Source: Akkermansiaceae bacterium UBA7890
GTDB lineage: Bacteria; Verrucomicrobiota; Verrucomicrobiia; Verrucomicrobiales; Akkermansiaceae
Length of the DNA stretch: 43,779 bases
Direction of reading: 5' to 3'
Assembly (NCBI GenBank): GCA_002501065.1
Contig: DLRK01000196.1
Location: forward strand, 13,336-57,114
Every line of letters starts with the position of its first letter. Within the stretch, counting starts at the first letter, position 1. The translations under genes were made by a program, and so were the position numbers. Below are positions 1-7,788 of the stretch, one piece after another. A model generated the notes under the pieces. The model saw only the letters and a list, made by a program, of their open reading frames with translations. It was not told the origin of the DNA and ran no database searches.

Positions 1-173
1 TTGGCTGTTGGCTTCTTGCTCATGGGTCAGAAGCTTTGATAGGTTGGACGGGGCATTCTACAAGCTATTTGTTTTAAGGGTTTCAGAGTATTCTGATGAA
101 TAAGAGGGAAGTCCGTTCTGCTTGAGCGGACAGGCGGGGGCAATCAAACTCGAGGGATCTGGGAGGGGTTGAC
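1..173. other. Non-coding or unassigned left edge
   Basis: No gene can be supported here. The first 39 bases stay open in frame 1 and end in TGA, so they could be the last dozen codons of a gene entering from the left, but that is too short to judge. The remainder is comparatively AT-rich and holds the 3' side of the minus-strand DUF1501 gene. No convincing terminator hairpin with a T-tract was seen. Confidence 0.4.
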
Positions 174-1568
174 TTACAGGAGCAGGGCTCGCACGACCTT
201 GCCGAACACATCGGTAAGCCGGAAGTCACGGCCCTGATGGGGGAAGGTGAAATCCTCGTGGTGCAATCCGAGGCAGTGCAGCAGCGTGGCGTGGAGGTCG
301 TGGACGTGCACCTTGTCCTTCTGGGCGAAGTAGCCGAAATCGTCGGTCGCTCCGTGGACGATGCCCGGCCGAATCCCCCCGCCTGCCAACCACATCGTGA
401 AGCCGTGCGGGTGATGGTCGCGTCCTGATCCTTCGCCCCTGCCCTGGGACATGGGGGTGCGGCCGAATTCGCCACCCCAGATGACGAGGGTGTCGTCCAG
501 CAGGCCACGCTGGCGCAGGTCCGTGAGCAGGGCGGCAATGGCACGGTCGACGGACTGGCAGCGTGCAGTGTGCTCCTTCCTGATGGAACCGTGGGAGTCC
601 CAGCCCTTGTCGTAGAGCTGGATGAAGCGCACCCCGTGCTCAGCCAGTTTACGGGCGAGGAGACAGTTGTTGGCGAAGGAGGCCTTGCCGGGTTCGGCAC
701 CGTAGAATCGACGGACGGATTCCGGCTCATTCGAAATGTCAGTGAGCTCCGGGACGGCGACCTGCATTCGGTAAGCCAGTTCGTACTGGGCGATCCGGGC
801 GGAAATCTCGGGGTCGTTGACCGCAGTGTGACGGCGCTGGTTCATCCACCTGAGAAGGTCGAGCTGCCGGCGGCGCTCGGTGCGGCTTACTCCCGGGGGG
901 TTCGTGATATGGAGAACGGCTTCCCCGGAAGTGCGGAAGGTCGTTCCCTGGTGCCGGGAGGGAAGGAAGCCCGCCCCCCAGTAGCTGTCGAGGAGCGGTT
1001 GGCGGTTCTGTCCGGAGACCAGCACGATGAAGGAGGGGAGGTCGCTGTTCTCAGACCCCAGTCCGTAGGAGAGCCAGGACCCCATCGCGGGCCGCCCGAA
1101 ACGCACGCTGCCCGTGTTCATGAACATGACCGCGGGATCGTGATTGAAGGTGTCGGTGTGGAGTGACCGGATCACCGCGATCTCATCGATGACCCTGCCC
1201 ACGTGCGGGAAGAGATCGGAGACCTCGATCCCGCTCTGGCCCCGGGGCCGGAAGTCCCAGGGAGAACCTTTTACCTTGGGACGGGCCTCCTTGATCATGG
1301 CGAACTCGTGGTTCCTGATGAGTTCGGGAGGCATTTCCTGCCCGTGGCGCTCGGAGAGAGCGGGTTTGGGATCGAAGGTGTCCACGTGGGAGGGTCCGCC
1401 CGACATGAAGAGGTAAATCACCCGCCGGGCCCGGGGAGCAAAATGACGGAGTCCGTCGGGAACTCCCTGTTCCGCCCGGCACAGCGAACCCAGGGCCACC
1501 GACCCAAGGGCGAGGGGCGCCCGGCCGAGAAGCTGGCGCCGGGTGATGTGGTGACCGAGAGAGTCCAT
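174..1568 (-). CDS. DUF1501 domain protein, Tat-exported, alkaline phosphatase/sulfatase fold
   Basis: This 464-residue protein belongs to the DUF1501 family, a branch of the alkaline phosphatase/sulfatase superfamily of unknown substrate that is abundant in Planctomycetes and Verrucomicrobia. The N-terminus has a twin-arginine-like signal (TRRQLLGRAP followed by a hydrophobic stretch), suggesting export in folded form. Visible family motifs are FMSGGPSHVDTFDPKP near residue 55, WDSHG, VIWGGEFGRTP, GRDHHPHGF and a C-terminal HDLHATLLHCLGL block; the Asp and His residues in these would form the metal site. The length is normal for the family. The start lies two bases after the stop of the DUF1549/DUF1553 gene, so the two are almost certainly co-transcribed and translationally coupled, the usual arrangement for this pair. 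There is no Shine-Dalgarno before the ATG. The family is sure; the reaction is unknown. Confidence 0.93.
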   Translation of the reverse strand: MDSLGHHITRRQLLGRAPLALGSVALGSLCRAEQGVPDGLRHFAPRARRVIYLFMSGGPSHVDTFDPKPALSERHGQEMPPELIRNHEFAMIKEARPKVKGSPWDFRPRGQSGIEVSDLFPHVGRVIDEIAVIRSLHTDTFNHDPAVMFMNTGSVRFGRPAMGSWLSYGLGSENSDLPSFIVLVSGQNRQPLLDSYWGAGFLPSRHQGTTFRTSGEAVLHITNPPGVSRTERRRQLDLLRWMNQRRHTAVNDPEISARIAQYELAYRMQVAVPELTDISNEPESVRRFYGAEPGKASFANNCLLARKLAEHGVRFIQLYDKGWDSHGSIRKEHTARCQSVDRAIAALLTDLRQRGLLDDTLVIWGGEFGRTPMSQGRGEGSGRDHHPHGFTMWLAGGGIRPGIVHGATDDFGYFAQKDKVHVHDLHATLLHCLGLHHEDFTFPHQGRDFRLTDVFGKVVRALLL

Positions 1569-1570
1569 GG

Positions 1571-4138
1571 TTATTCGCGAGTGAGGGTTTCGTCGAGGTT
1601 GAGCAGGACGGTGGCGACCGAAACCCAGGCTTCATCTCCTCCGCGGTCCGTGAATCCGAGGAATCTCTCTTGCTCCTCATGGTCGGGCGCGCGGCTCAGG
1701 CACTGCTGGAAAGCGAATTCGAGACGTGCTTCGGCCCCGGGATGCTTCCCGGTGATGCGCCGGGCGAAGGCCTGCGCGCATTCGTGGAAAATGGGATCGT
1801 TCAGGGTGACGAGGGCCTGGCGAGGAGTGTTGGTGACTGGGCGTCTGGCCACGCAGACCTGCCGGGGTGGGGCGTCGAAGGTGCCCAGCGAGGGGTGGAT
1901 CAGCATGCGTTTCCAGTAGGTATAGATCGACTTGCGGTAGCGGCCATCGCCAGTGGAATCCTGCCAGGTGAAGTTGGAATTGCCGGGTTCGTTCTGGCCG
2001 GTTTCCTCGTAGAGGCCCTTGGGCTGGGTGGGGAAGACCGGGGGGCCACCGATGGTGGGCACGAGCAGCCCGCTCACTGCCAGAGCGTTGTCGCGGATCT
2101 GTTCGGCGGGGTGCCGGGACCGGGACATCCGGGATAGCAATCGGTTGCCGGGATCGCGCTTTCGATGCCGGGGGCTCTGGATCGACGACTGCCGATAAGT
2201 CTCGGAATTCACAATCAGGCGAACGAGGTCCTTGCGGTTCCACCTGTGCTCCACGAATTCCACTGCCAGCCAGTCAAGGAGCCCGGGATGGGACGGAGGC
2301 TCACCCATCGTGCCAAAGTCGGCCGGGGTGGCCACCAGGCCGGTGCCGAAGAAGTGTTGCCAGAGGTAGTTGACCGCCACCCGGGAAGTGAGGGGATGGT
2401 TCGGCTGCACGAGCCACCTCGCGAAATCGAGTCGATTGGCCTTCTCTCCCTGCGGGAGAGCGGGGAGGACGGCCGGTACGGCAGGATGGACCCGTTCACC
2501 CCTGTCCTTGAAGTTCCCCCGGATGTGGACGTGTGTTTGCCGGGGGGCAGGGAGTTCGTCCATGACATGGATCCTGACGGGTTTCCGACGCAGGGAAGCG
2601 AGTTCGCCCTGCAGCGTCTGGATTTCGGCTCCCGGCGTGCCGATCTGGCCCGGGTCAGGGAGAGCCCTGGCGTAGAGACGGACCTGGCGGAGTTCGCCCT
2701 GGAAGTGAAAAGCGTTGGGAGTTTTCGAGTTCGTGTAGCCGGCCCCGATGGCGAGGGGCCGCGCGCTCACCGAGATTCCATCGGGAACATTTCCGGTGAT
2801 CGTGGCGGCCTTGTCCTCCACCCCGTCCACGAAGAGCTTCATGGATTTTCCTGCCTGGAAGACGAGGGCGACATGATGTTCCCTGTCGTCGTTGACGGGC
2901 ATGCTGCTGTGAATTACAGCGCCATTCCATGGTTCGTTGGTGGAGGAAATCCAGGCGAAGAGATGACCGGGACGACTGTTCTTGTCAGCCTCCCCGCCAA
3001 TCCCGAAGACGAAGCTGCGGGTCTTGCTCTTCCAGTCGTACTTGGAGGCGATATCCGCCACCTTCTCCCTCGTCCTGATCACGGCCGTGATGGTGAGATC
3101 GCCGGTGGGGGCGAACTTTTCCGGGTCTTTCTCCACATGGCCCTTCGCCCAGGTCCCCAGCAGGGTCGGATCGTCGGGGGAGCTCGCCCTGGGCATGGCC
3201 TTTCGAAGGGCGGTGATCCTGTCTTCGAGCACCCTGCGCCGCTCGTTGTCATCATGAGGGACGAAGTCCATCAGGGGACCGTGCGTGTCGTAGCCTTTCC
3301 CAAGGTGGGGCACATTGTTGAAGATGGCGAAGAGCTGGTAGTATTCCTTCTGGCTGACGGGGTCGTGTGTGTGGTCGTGGCACTCGGCACATTCCAGGGT
3401 CAGACCCAGCCATGTCCGGCCCGTGGTCTTGAGGCGGTCGACCACTGTCTTGACCCGGAATTCCTCCTTGCGCGGGTTGTTGCCCTTGGCCTGCATGGCG
3501 TTGCGGTGAAAGCCGGTGGCGACCTTTTCAGCAGGTCCGCCATCGGGAAGGAGGTCTCCCGCGATCTGTTCGATGGTGAACTGGTCGAAGCGCTTGTTGT
3601 TGTTGATGGCCTGGATGACCCAGTCGCGATAGACCCACATGTTGCGGCTACGGTCGGCAGCGTAGCCCGAGGTGTCGGCATAGCGGGCCAGGTCGAGCCA
3701 GTTCTGCCCCAGGCGTTCTCCGAAGTGGGACGAGGCCAGAAAGCGTTCCACCAGAGTGGTCCAGGCATCGGAAGAGTCATCAGCGAGGAAGCCTCGGACC
3801 TCTTCAGGAGTGGGGGGCAGGCCACGCAGGTCAAAACTGAGTCGGCGGATGAGGGTGTGCCGGGGGGCGGGGGGAGAGGGGGTCAGGCCTTCCTGCCGCA
3901 GGCGCAGGCGAACGTAGTGGTCGATGGGGTGGCGTCCTTCGGGCAAGGCCTCCTGCCGGGGCGGTTGGTAGGCCCAGTGGGGGGCTTCATTCCCGTCTGC
4001 GAACACCGGAATGGAGGTGAAGCCGGGGGCGAGCAGCAACCGAAGCGCCACCGCCCATGCAAGCTGCCGGGGTCCCGGGTCGTCATGAGATCCGCCTGCG
4101 GCAAGCGGGATGTCCGTGATACGGGTGGACTCCTGCAT
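1571..4138 (-). CDS. DUF1549/DUF1553 (PSD1-type) protein with an inserted LamG domain
   Basis: This is an 855-residue protein. DUF1549 (about residues 60-265) contains the motif CAECHDHTHDP with a CxxCH haem-attachment-like site at C250-H254. A concanavalin/LamG-like domain follows (about 335-480; note VNDDREHHVALVF and the GELRQVRLYARAL edge strand), then DUF1553 (about 560-850), ending in LLNLDETLTRE. Unlike the 32892-35456 paralogue it has no N-terminal PSCyt1 cytochrome domain: the hydrophobic leader runs almost directly into HWAYQPPR. I chose the ATG at 4138 because an upstream in-frame start at 4330 would add 64 low-complexity residues lying over the DUF5069 gene. The DUF5069 stop lies 7 bases upstream and the DUF1501 gene starts 2 bases downstream, so this is the middle of an operon. 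The function of the family is unproven; a role in extracellular polysaccharide binding or oxidation is inferred from domains and context. Confidence 0.92.
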   Translation of the reverse strand: MQESTRITDIPLAAGGSHDDPGPRQLAWAVALRLLLAPGFTSIPVFADGNEAPHWAYQPPRQEALPEGRHPIDHYVRLRLRQEGLTPSPPAPRHTLIRRLSFDLRGLPPTPEEVRGFLADDSSDAWTTLVERFLASSHFGERLGQNWLDLARYADTSGYAADRSRNMWVYRDWVIQAINNNKRFDQFTIEQIAGDLLPDGGPAEKVATGFHRNAMQAKGNNPRKEEFRVKTVVDRLKTTGRTWLGLTLECAECHDHTHDPVSQKEYYQLFAIFNNVPHLGKGYDTHGPLMDFVPHDDNERRRVLEDRITALRKAMPRASSPDDPTLLGTWAKGHVEKDPEKFAPTGDLTITAVIRTREKVADIASKYDWKSKTRSFVFGIGGEADKNSRPGHLFAWISSTNEPWNGAVIHSSMPVNDDREHHVALVFQAGKSMKLFVDGVEDKAATITGNVPDGISVSARPLAIGAGYTNSKTPNAFHFQGELRQVRLYARALPDPGQIGTPGAEIQTLQGELASLRRKPVRIHVMDELPAPRQTHVHIRGNFKDRGERVHPAVPAVLPALPQGEKANRLDFARWLVQPNHPLTSRVAVNYLWQHFFGTGLVATPADFGTMGEPPSHPGLLDWLAVEFVEHRWNRKDLVRLIVNSETYRQSSIQSPRHRKRDPGNRLLSRMSRSRHPAEQIRDNALAVSGLLVPTIGGPPVFPTQPKGLYEETGQNEPGNSNFTWQDSTGDGRYRKSIYTYWKRMLIHPSLGTFDAPPRQVCVARRPVTNTPRQALVTLNDPIFHECAQAFARRITGKHPGAEARLEFAFQQCLSRAPDHEEQERFLGFTDRGGDEAWVSVATVLLNLDETLTRE

Positions 4139-4145
4139 CACGGTT

Positions 4146-4583
4146 TCAGGATCGGCCCTCCTCGAGATCGTAGACGTCGAACCAGACGTAGACGGGCCGG
4201 TTCCCGGGGATGAATTGCGGGATGTAGCCTTCGAGAAATTCCTGGAGCTCGATGGGCAGTTCGCAGATCCGCTTGCCACGCATGTCGTTGTTCCACTGGA
4301 TGATCTCGTGGCGTTCGCTCCTGCTGGCATGTTCCTCGATCCAGGTCGCTACCGCCTCGTCCTCAGCGCCGGTGGACACGAACTCCCGGAAGGCTTCCGC
4401 GGTCAGACCGGTGAAATCGAAGAAGAAGTTGTCGAGGGGACAGTCGAACTTGTATTCCCCGAGGGTGCCGGCAATGGCTGCCCGGCACTTGTCGAGGGTG
4501 CGGGCGGCAATAACATAGCCCCCCAGCGTTTCGCGGGGACTGCGGGGAGAGCTACCGGGCCGGGTAAAATCAGAGGACTGCAT
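4146..4583 (-). CDS. DUF5069 family protein
   Basis: This is a 145-residue soluble protein without a signal peptide. SPRSPRETLGGYVIAARTLD near the N-terminus and KCRAAIAGTLGEYKFDCPLD directly after it match the conserved opening of DUF5069, a family of unknown function common in Verrucomicrobia. The rest is acidic and rich in aromatic residues, with ending YVWFDVYDLEEGRS. I chose the ATG at 4583 because family similarity begins about ten residues later; an upstream ATG at 4649 would add 22 non-conserved residues. It lies between a secreted TIM-barrel gene and a DUF1549/DUF1553 gene, on the same strand and 7 bases from the latter. It is the only apparently cytoplasmic product in this otherwise exported-protein operon. 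Confidence 0.85.
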   Translation of the reverse strand: MQSSDFTRPGSSPRSPRETLGGYVIAARTLDKCRAAIAGTLGEYKFDCPLDNFFFDFTGLTAEAFREFVSTGAEDEAVATWIEEHASRSERHEIIQWNNDMRGKRICELPIELQEFLEGYIPQFIPGNRPVYVWFDVYDLEEGRS

Positions 4584-4689
4584 TCCGGCAGGTTTCGCCC
4601 GGTTGGTAGTCGGGTCAAGCCTCGGTTGATCATCCGGAAGCACCATCATGCCCGCAGGGCCATGACGAACGACGGACTCCTCCGCTCCG

Positions 4690-5535
4690 TTATTCGGCCC
4701 CCAGTCGCTCCAGCAACGTTTTCCAGCCCTTCATTGATCGACCCAGATTGTCGCGGGCACTGCCGCGGATGCCGTAGTGCTGGAGGCCAACCAGGCCATC
4801 CCACTTCAGGGATTTCAGTTTCCTGAGGACCGGCAGGACATCGTAGGTGCCGGTATCGAGTGGCTGGATGAGGGTATTCCATCCCGTGCCGTCCTTGTCG
4901 GCGCCGTTGATGGTGACCACGAAGAGGTGCGGAGCGGCTTCCTCAAGGCGCTTGTCGAGATCCCTGCCGTCAACCTTGAGAAAGTGGCAGAGATTGAAGG
5001 TGACGCCCAGGTTCCGGCGATCGGCGGCCTTGACCAGTCGGACGCAGTCCTGGACGCGGTCGGCATAGGCGCCGGCATGGGGGTAGAGCGCGAGGCGAAC
5101 GCTCGATTTTTCGGCGAGGTCCGCCAGCTCCTGCAACTTTGCCACCACCGGCGCGTCGGTGCCGGAAGGATCAGCGGGCCGTCGCCCCCCGACGTAGAGC
5201 CACACGATGGCCTTGCGCCCTTTCAGCTGGCTGATGGCCTTTTCCAGGTTCGCGTTGTTCGTGACGCCGTTGCTGCGGACTTCGATGCCATTGTAGAGCG
5301 GGGCGAACCTGATCTTGTGCTTGCCGGTGGCGGCCAGCATCCCGGGGATGTTGTTTGCCCCGGTGTAGCCGATACCGGAGAAGCCCAGTTCCTTCACCAG
5401 AGCAGCCTGCTGGTCGTAGGACCGGGTCTGGCTGTCACGGGTCCCGGTGTCCATGGCAAAGAACTCCCACTCGGCAAGACAGAGGGGGGAGAACCCGGCG
5501 AGGATGATGAAGGGGCAGAGGAGGCGAAGTTTCAT
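4690..5535 (-). CDS. Secreted sugar phosphate isomerase/epimerase-like TIM-barrel protein
   Basis: A 281-residue protein with a Sec signal (hydrophobic core FIILAGFSPLCLA, cleavage likely before EWEFF). The mature part resembles the xylose isomerase-like TIM-barrel superfamily (AP endonuclease family 2 fold). Markers are LGFSGIGYTGA after the first helix, KAIVWLYVGGR, VRLALYPHAGAYAD with a likely metal-site His, LGVTFNLCHFLKVDG, LFVVTINGADKDG and a final VGLQHYGIRG strand. Such proteins usually act on keto/aldose sugars or inositols. Exported versions in this phylum are frequent, but their substrates are mostly undetermined. It follows the esterase gene and precedes the DUF5069 gene in a minus-strand run. 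No Shine-Dalgarno is seen before the ATG. Confidence 0.85.
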   Translation of the reverse strand: MKLRLLCPFIILAGFSPLCLAEWEFFAMDTGTRDSQTRSYDQQAALVKELGFSGIGYTGANNIPGMLAATGKHKIRFAPLYNGIEVRSNGVTNNANLEKAISQLKGRKAIVWLYVGGRRPADPSGTDAPVVAKLQELADLAEKSSVRLALYPHAGAYADRVQDCVRLVKAADRRNLGVTFNLCHFLKVDGRDLDKRLEEAAPHLFVVTINGADKDGTGWNTLIQPLDTGTYDVLPVLRKLKSLKWDGLVGLQHYGIRGSARDNLGRSMKGWKTLLERLGAE

Positions 5536-5613
5536 GATTCGTGAGTCAAGGAACTCGGGGAGAGCGGTTCAAGCCCGGAGTGGGCAGGCAATCTGAACGC
5601 GTGACGGGATGTC

Positions 5614-6750
5614 TTACGGTAGCGGGGTGTTGGGTTTGACTGCGTTGGCGGGATACTTGCCGTTGAAGACCATCATCTGGTCCTGTGTTTCGGCCACCAC
5701 GAAGGACTCGTCGATCCTGCCCTCCTTGCCGGTCACACCCTTCAGATCGAGTTGGAGGTGTTCGGCAAGGAAGGGGTAGGCGGCCATGCGCTTGGAGAGT
5801 CCGTAGTCGTGTTTCTCGTCGGGGAAATGGGCATTGGAGACCTTGTCCCGGGCGCCATGGAGTTTGTAGATGTGCTGGACGAAGGGGAACTCGACGGCGG
5901 GGGTGTTGAGGGTCCAGTCACTGCCGTTGGAAATGAGAAGTTGCGGGCGGGGGGCGGCCAGGGCGGCGATCTCGACATTGTTGGTCTTGTGCGTCCTGCT
6001 CCAGTGAATGGGCATTCCGCTTTCGCAATTGCAGCCGCCGAAGAAGTGGGCTGAAACCTGGCAGACCGGAATGGTGACCGCCACGCGCTCGTCGAGGGCG
6101 GAGAGGATGAAGGTCTGGGTGCCCCCTCCGGAACATCCGGTCATTCCGATACGCTTGGAATCGATGTCGGGCAGGGTGAGAAGGAAGTCGAGAGCCCGCA
6201 TGCTGTTCCAGGTCTGCAGGCGCAGGATCTCGGGAGTGCGTCCATGGTCCCAGCCAACTTCCCTGGAATCGCCGTAGCCCATCATGTCATACTGGAAGAC
6301 CGCGGCGCCCATCCTGGCGAGGACCGCGCAGCGGATCTGGCGCGATTCCCGGAAGCGACCTCCGTGACCGTGCGGACAGAGAATCCCGGCCAGCGTTCCC
6401 TTGAATCCGGTGGGACGGTAAAGGGTGCCGGTGACGTAGAAGCCGGGGGAGCTTTCAATCGCGACGTTCTCGGCCTGGTAGCCTTTGTAGACGCGTTTCT
6501 TGTTGAAGCGCGGGTTGAGGGGCGTGCGTTCCGGGAGGGTGGTGAGCCCGGCACCGGCCAGGATGCCGGCCTTCACGGTGGCCTTGCGCTTCTCCCAGCT
6601 GGCGAGGTCGGGGGTGGCGGCCTGGAGTTCGGCCAGTTCCTTCCTGGCCGCTGCCTGGTCATGGGCGTGGCCCTTGCGGAGCCCCTGGGCGCAGATTGGG
6701 AGGGAGGCGGCCATCCCGACGGCGAGAACGAGAAGCGGCAAGGTTTTCAT
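5614..6750 (-). CDS. Secreted alpha/beta hydrolase, acetyl xylan esterase-like
   Basis: A 378-residue alpha/beta-hydrolase with a Sec signal (MKTLPLLVLAVGMAASLPIC, then AQG). The nucleophile elbow is GMTGCSGGGTQT with Ser about 207. Upstream, GILCPHGHGG supplies the oxyanion region and DMMGYGDSR is a typical beta-strand/loop. An acid/histidine region near LISNGSDWTLNTP and FPDEKHDYG provides candidates for the remaining triad residues. The layout resembles carbohydrate esterase 7/15-like and dienelactone-hydrolase-like enzymes that deacetylate or de-esterify plant or algal polysaccharides. It is the first gene of the minus-strand group running to 174; the next gene starts 79 bases downstream. 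A GGTGGG stretch directly before the ATG is the only ribosome-binding candidate. The fold is secure; substrate assignment is inference. Confidence 0.85.
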   Translation of the reverse strand: MKTLPLLVLAVGMAASLPICAQGLRKGHAHDQAAARKELAELQAATPDLASWEKRKATVKAGILAGAGLTTLPERTPLNPRFNKKRVYKGYQAENVAIESSPGFYVTGTLYRPTGFKGTLAGILCPHGHGGRFRESRQIRCAVLARMGAAVFQYDMMGYGDSREVGWDHGRTPEILRLQTWNSMRALDFLLTLPDIDSKRIGMTGCSGGGTQTFILSALDERVAVTIPVCQVSAHFFGGCNCESGMPIHWSRTHKTNNVEIAALAAPRPQLLISNGSDWTLNTPAVEFPFVQHIYKLHGARDKVSNAHFPDEKHDYGLSKRMAAYPFLAEHLQLDLKGVTGKEGRIDESFVVAETQDQMMVFNGKYPANAVKPNTPLP

Positions 6751-6809
6751 CCCACCAGAATTGGGCTCATCCCCCGGTAATTCAAGCGCGGAGATGAAGA
6801 CTTGTTGTC

Positions 6810-7553
6810 ATGCGCTTGACCGTTCCGGAGACAGGAACTAGCAACCCTCGCGTGAAAGTATGCGCTTTTGGCCTCGCGGAGATTCCGCCCGGCAAACACA
6901 ACATCAAGGATCCGCGCCTCGATGAGACGCACAAGCTGGTCGAAGCCAAGAAGAAGGCCTATGCCCAGGTTGAAGTAGTGGGTGACGAAGGGCTGGTCGA
7001 CTCTGATTGCGTGGTGACCAGTGAAGATGGTTTCCTGGAACTGACTTTTCGTGACGTGGATTTCATCGAGACCCGGTTGGGACGTGATCCCACGACGGAG
7101 GAACGGGAGGCCCTGCTCAAGCTGAAGATCTGCCTCGAAGACGAAAAAACCGTTTTCCAGGCGGATCTCGACGAGGCCGAGCGGAAGGCCCTGGAGATCC
7201 ACGGATTCAGCAGCAATAAACCGATCGTGGTAGCCACCTCCGCCGAACTGGGCGAACCGGACACTCTCATGGTCCGGGTCTTCAGGGAAAGCGGCTGGAT
7301 TTGTTTCCTCACGGTGGGGGGCTCGGAAAACCGGGCCTGGCCCATTCCGCCCGGAACGACTGCCTGGGAGGCCGGGGGGGCGATTCACACCGATATCCAG
7401 AAGGGATTCATCCGGGCTGAAATCATCAGCTACCACGACTTCATCGAGGCTGGAGGGGAGACGCTGGCCAAGCGGGCGGACAAGCAACGCCTCGAAGTGA
7501 AGGGCTATCTCATGCAGGACTACGACCTGACGAGCTTTCGCTTCAATAAGTGA
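6810..7553 (+). CDS. YchF/Obg-family relative lacking the GTPase P-loop (DUF933/TGS-like C-terminus)
   Basis: A 247-residue cytoplasmic protein. The last 85 residues match the C-terminal DUF933 (TGS-like) domain of the ribosome-associated ATPase YchF: RAWPIPPGTTAWEAGG, IHTDIQKGFIRAEIISYHDF, and the terminal QDYDLTSFRFNK. The middle (about 80-150) matches the YchF coiled-coil insert, ending HGFSSNKPIVVATSAEL. The N-terminus retains beta-strand 1 (VKVCAFGLAEIPPGKHN), where YchF has GLPNVGKST. It then jumps to IKDPRLDETHKLVEAKKKAY and VEVVGDEGL, the counterpart of the DxAGL switch II region. The P-loop is therefore destroyed and roughly 40 residues of the G domain are missing; no NxxE/NKxD motif is seen. 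A GTG at 6852 would align better with YchF starts than the ATG at 6810. It reads as an intact but nucleotide-binding-dead paralogue, possibly ribosome-associated. Confidence 0.85.
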   Translation: MRLTVPETGTSNPRVKVCAFGLAEIPPGKHNIKDPRLDETHKLVEAKKKAYAQVEVVGDEGLVDSDCVVTSEDGFLELTFRDVDFIETRLGRDPTTEEREALLKLKICLEDEKTVFQADLDEAERKALEIHGFSSNKPIVVATSAELGEPDTLMVRVFRESGWICFLTVGGSENRAWPIPPGTTAWEAGGAIHTDIQKGFIRAEIISYHDFIEAGGETLAKRADKQRLEVKGYLMQDYDLTSFRFNK

Positions 7554-7611
7554 CAATCCTCGTTCCTGCAGGGGGACGCGGCGGCTCGGTGTAATCCGGA
7601 CCCTTGTGCGC

Positions 7612-7734
7612 TCAGTCGAGGTAGATAGCCTCATTGCTGTTCAGGAGAGCGAGAGCCAGATCGGTCAGCGATCCGGCGGGGAGAAGGTCTCTGGCGATGG
7701 CAGTTTGCACTGTTCCCCCGTCTGGAATCGTACG
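7612..7734 (-). pseudogene. Remnant of a DUF1553 (PSD1-type) gene, C-terminal tail only
   Basis: Reading the minus strand into the TCA at 7612-7614 gives about 40 codons ending in SLTDLALALLNSNEAIYLD, the characteristic C-terminal signature of DUF1553 proteins (consensus ALLNSNEFxYxD). The frame continues upstream, but beyond about 7734 it has no DUF1553 character and soon runs antisense into the sulfatase gene, so the body of the gene is gone. It fills most of the gap between the YchF-like gene and the sulfatase. The match is short but specific; the alternative is chance similarity in an antisense reading frame. Confidence 0.55.
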
Positions 7735-7778
7735 GCGTGTGACCATAAACCACTTTCGAGCGAGGCGTTCACGCGTTA

Positions 7779-7783
7779 GAAGG
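7779..7783 (+). promoter_or_regulatory. Ribosome binding site of the sulfatase gene
   Basis: GAAGG lies five bases before the ATG at 7789. This is one of the few Shine-Dalgarno-like sequences in the window and it fixes the sulfatase start. Confidence 0.6.
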
Positions 7784-7788
7784 CACTC

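Noticed and set aside
2165..4213. 682-codon plus-strand frame opposite the LamG/DUF1553 gene
   Set aside because: Antisense shadow of a well-supported gene.
5536..5560. Ten-base word GAGTTCCTTG shared by the leaders of the genes starting at 5535 and 17073
   Set aside because: Different distances from the ATG (11 and 4 bases) and no third copy found before other starts; treated as coincidence.
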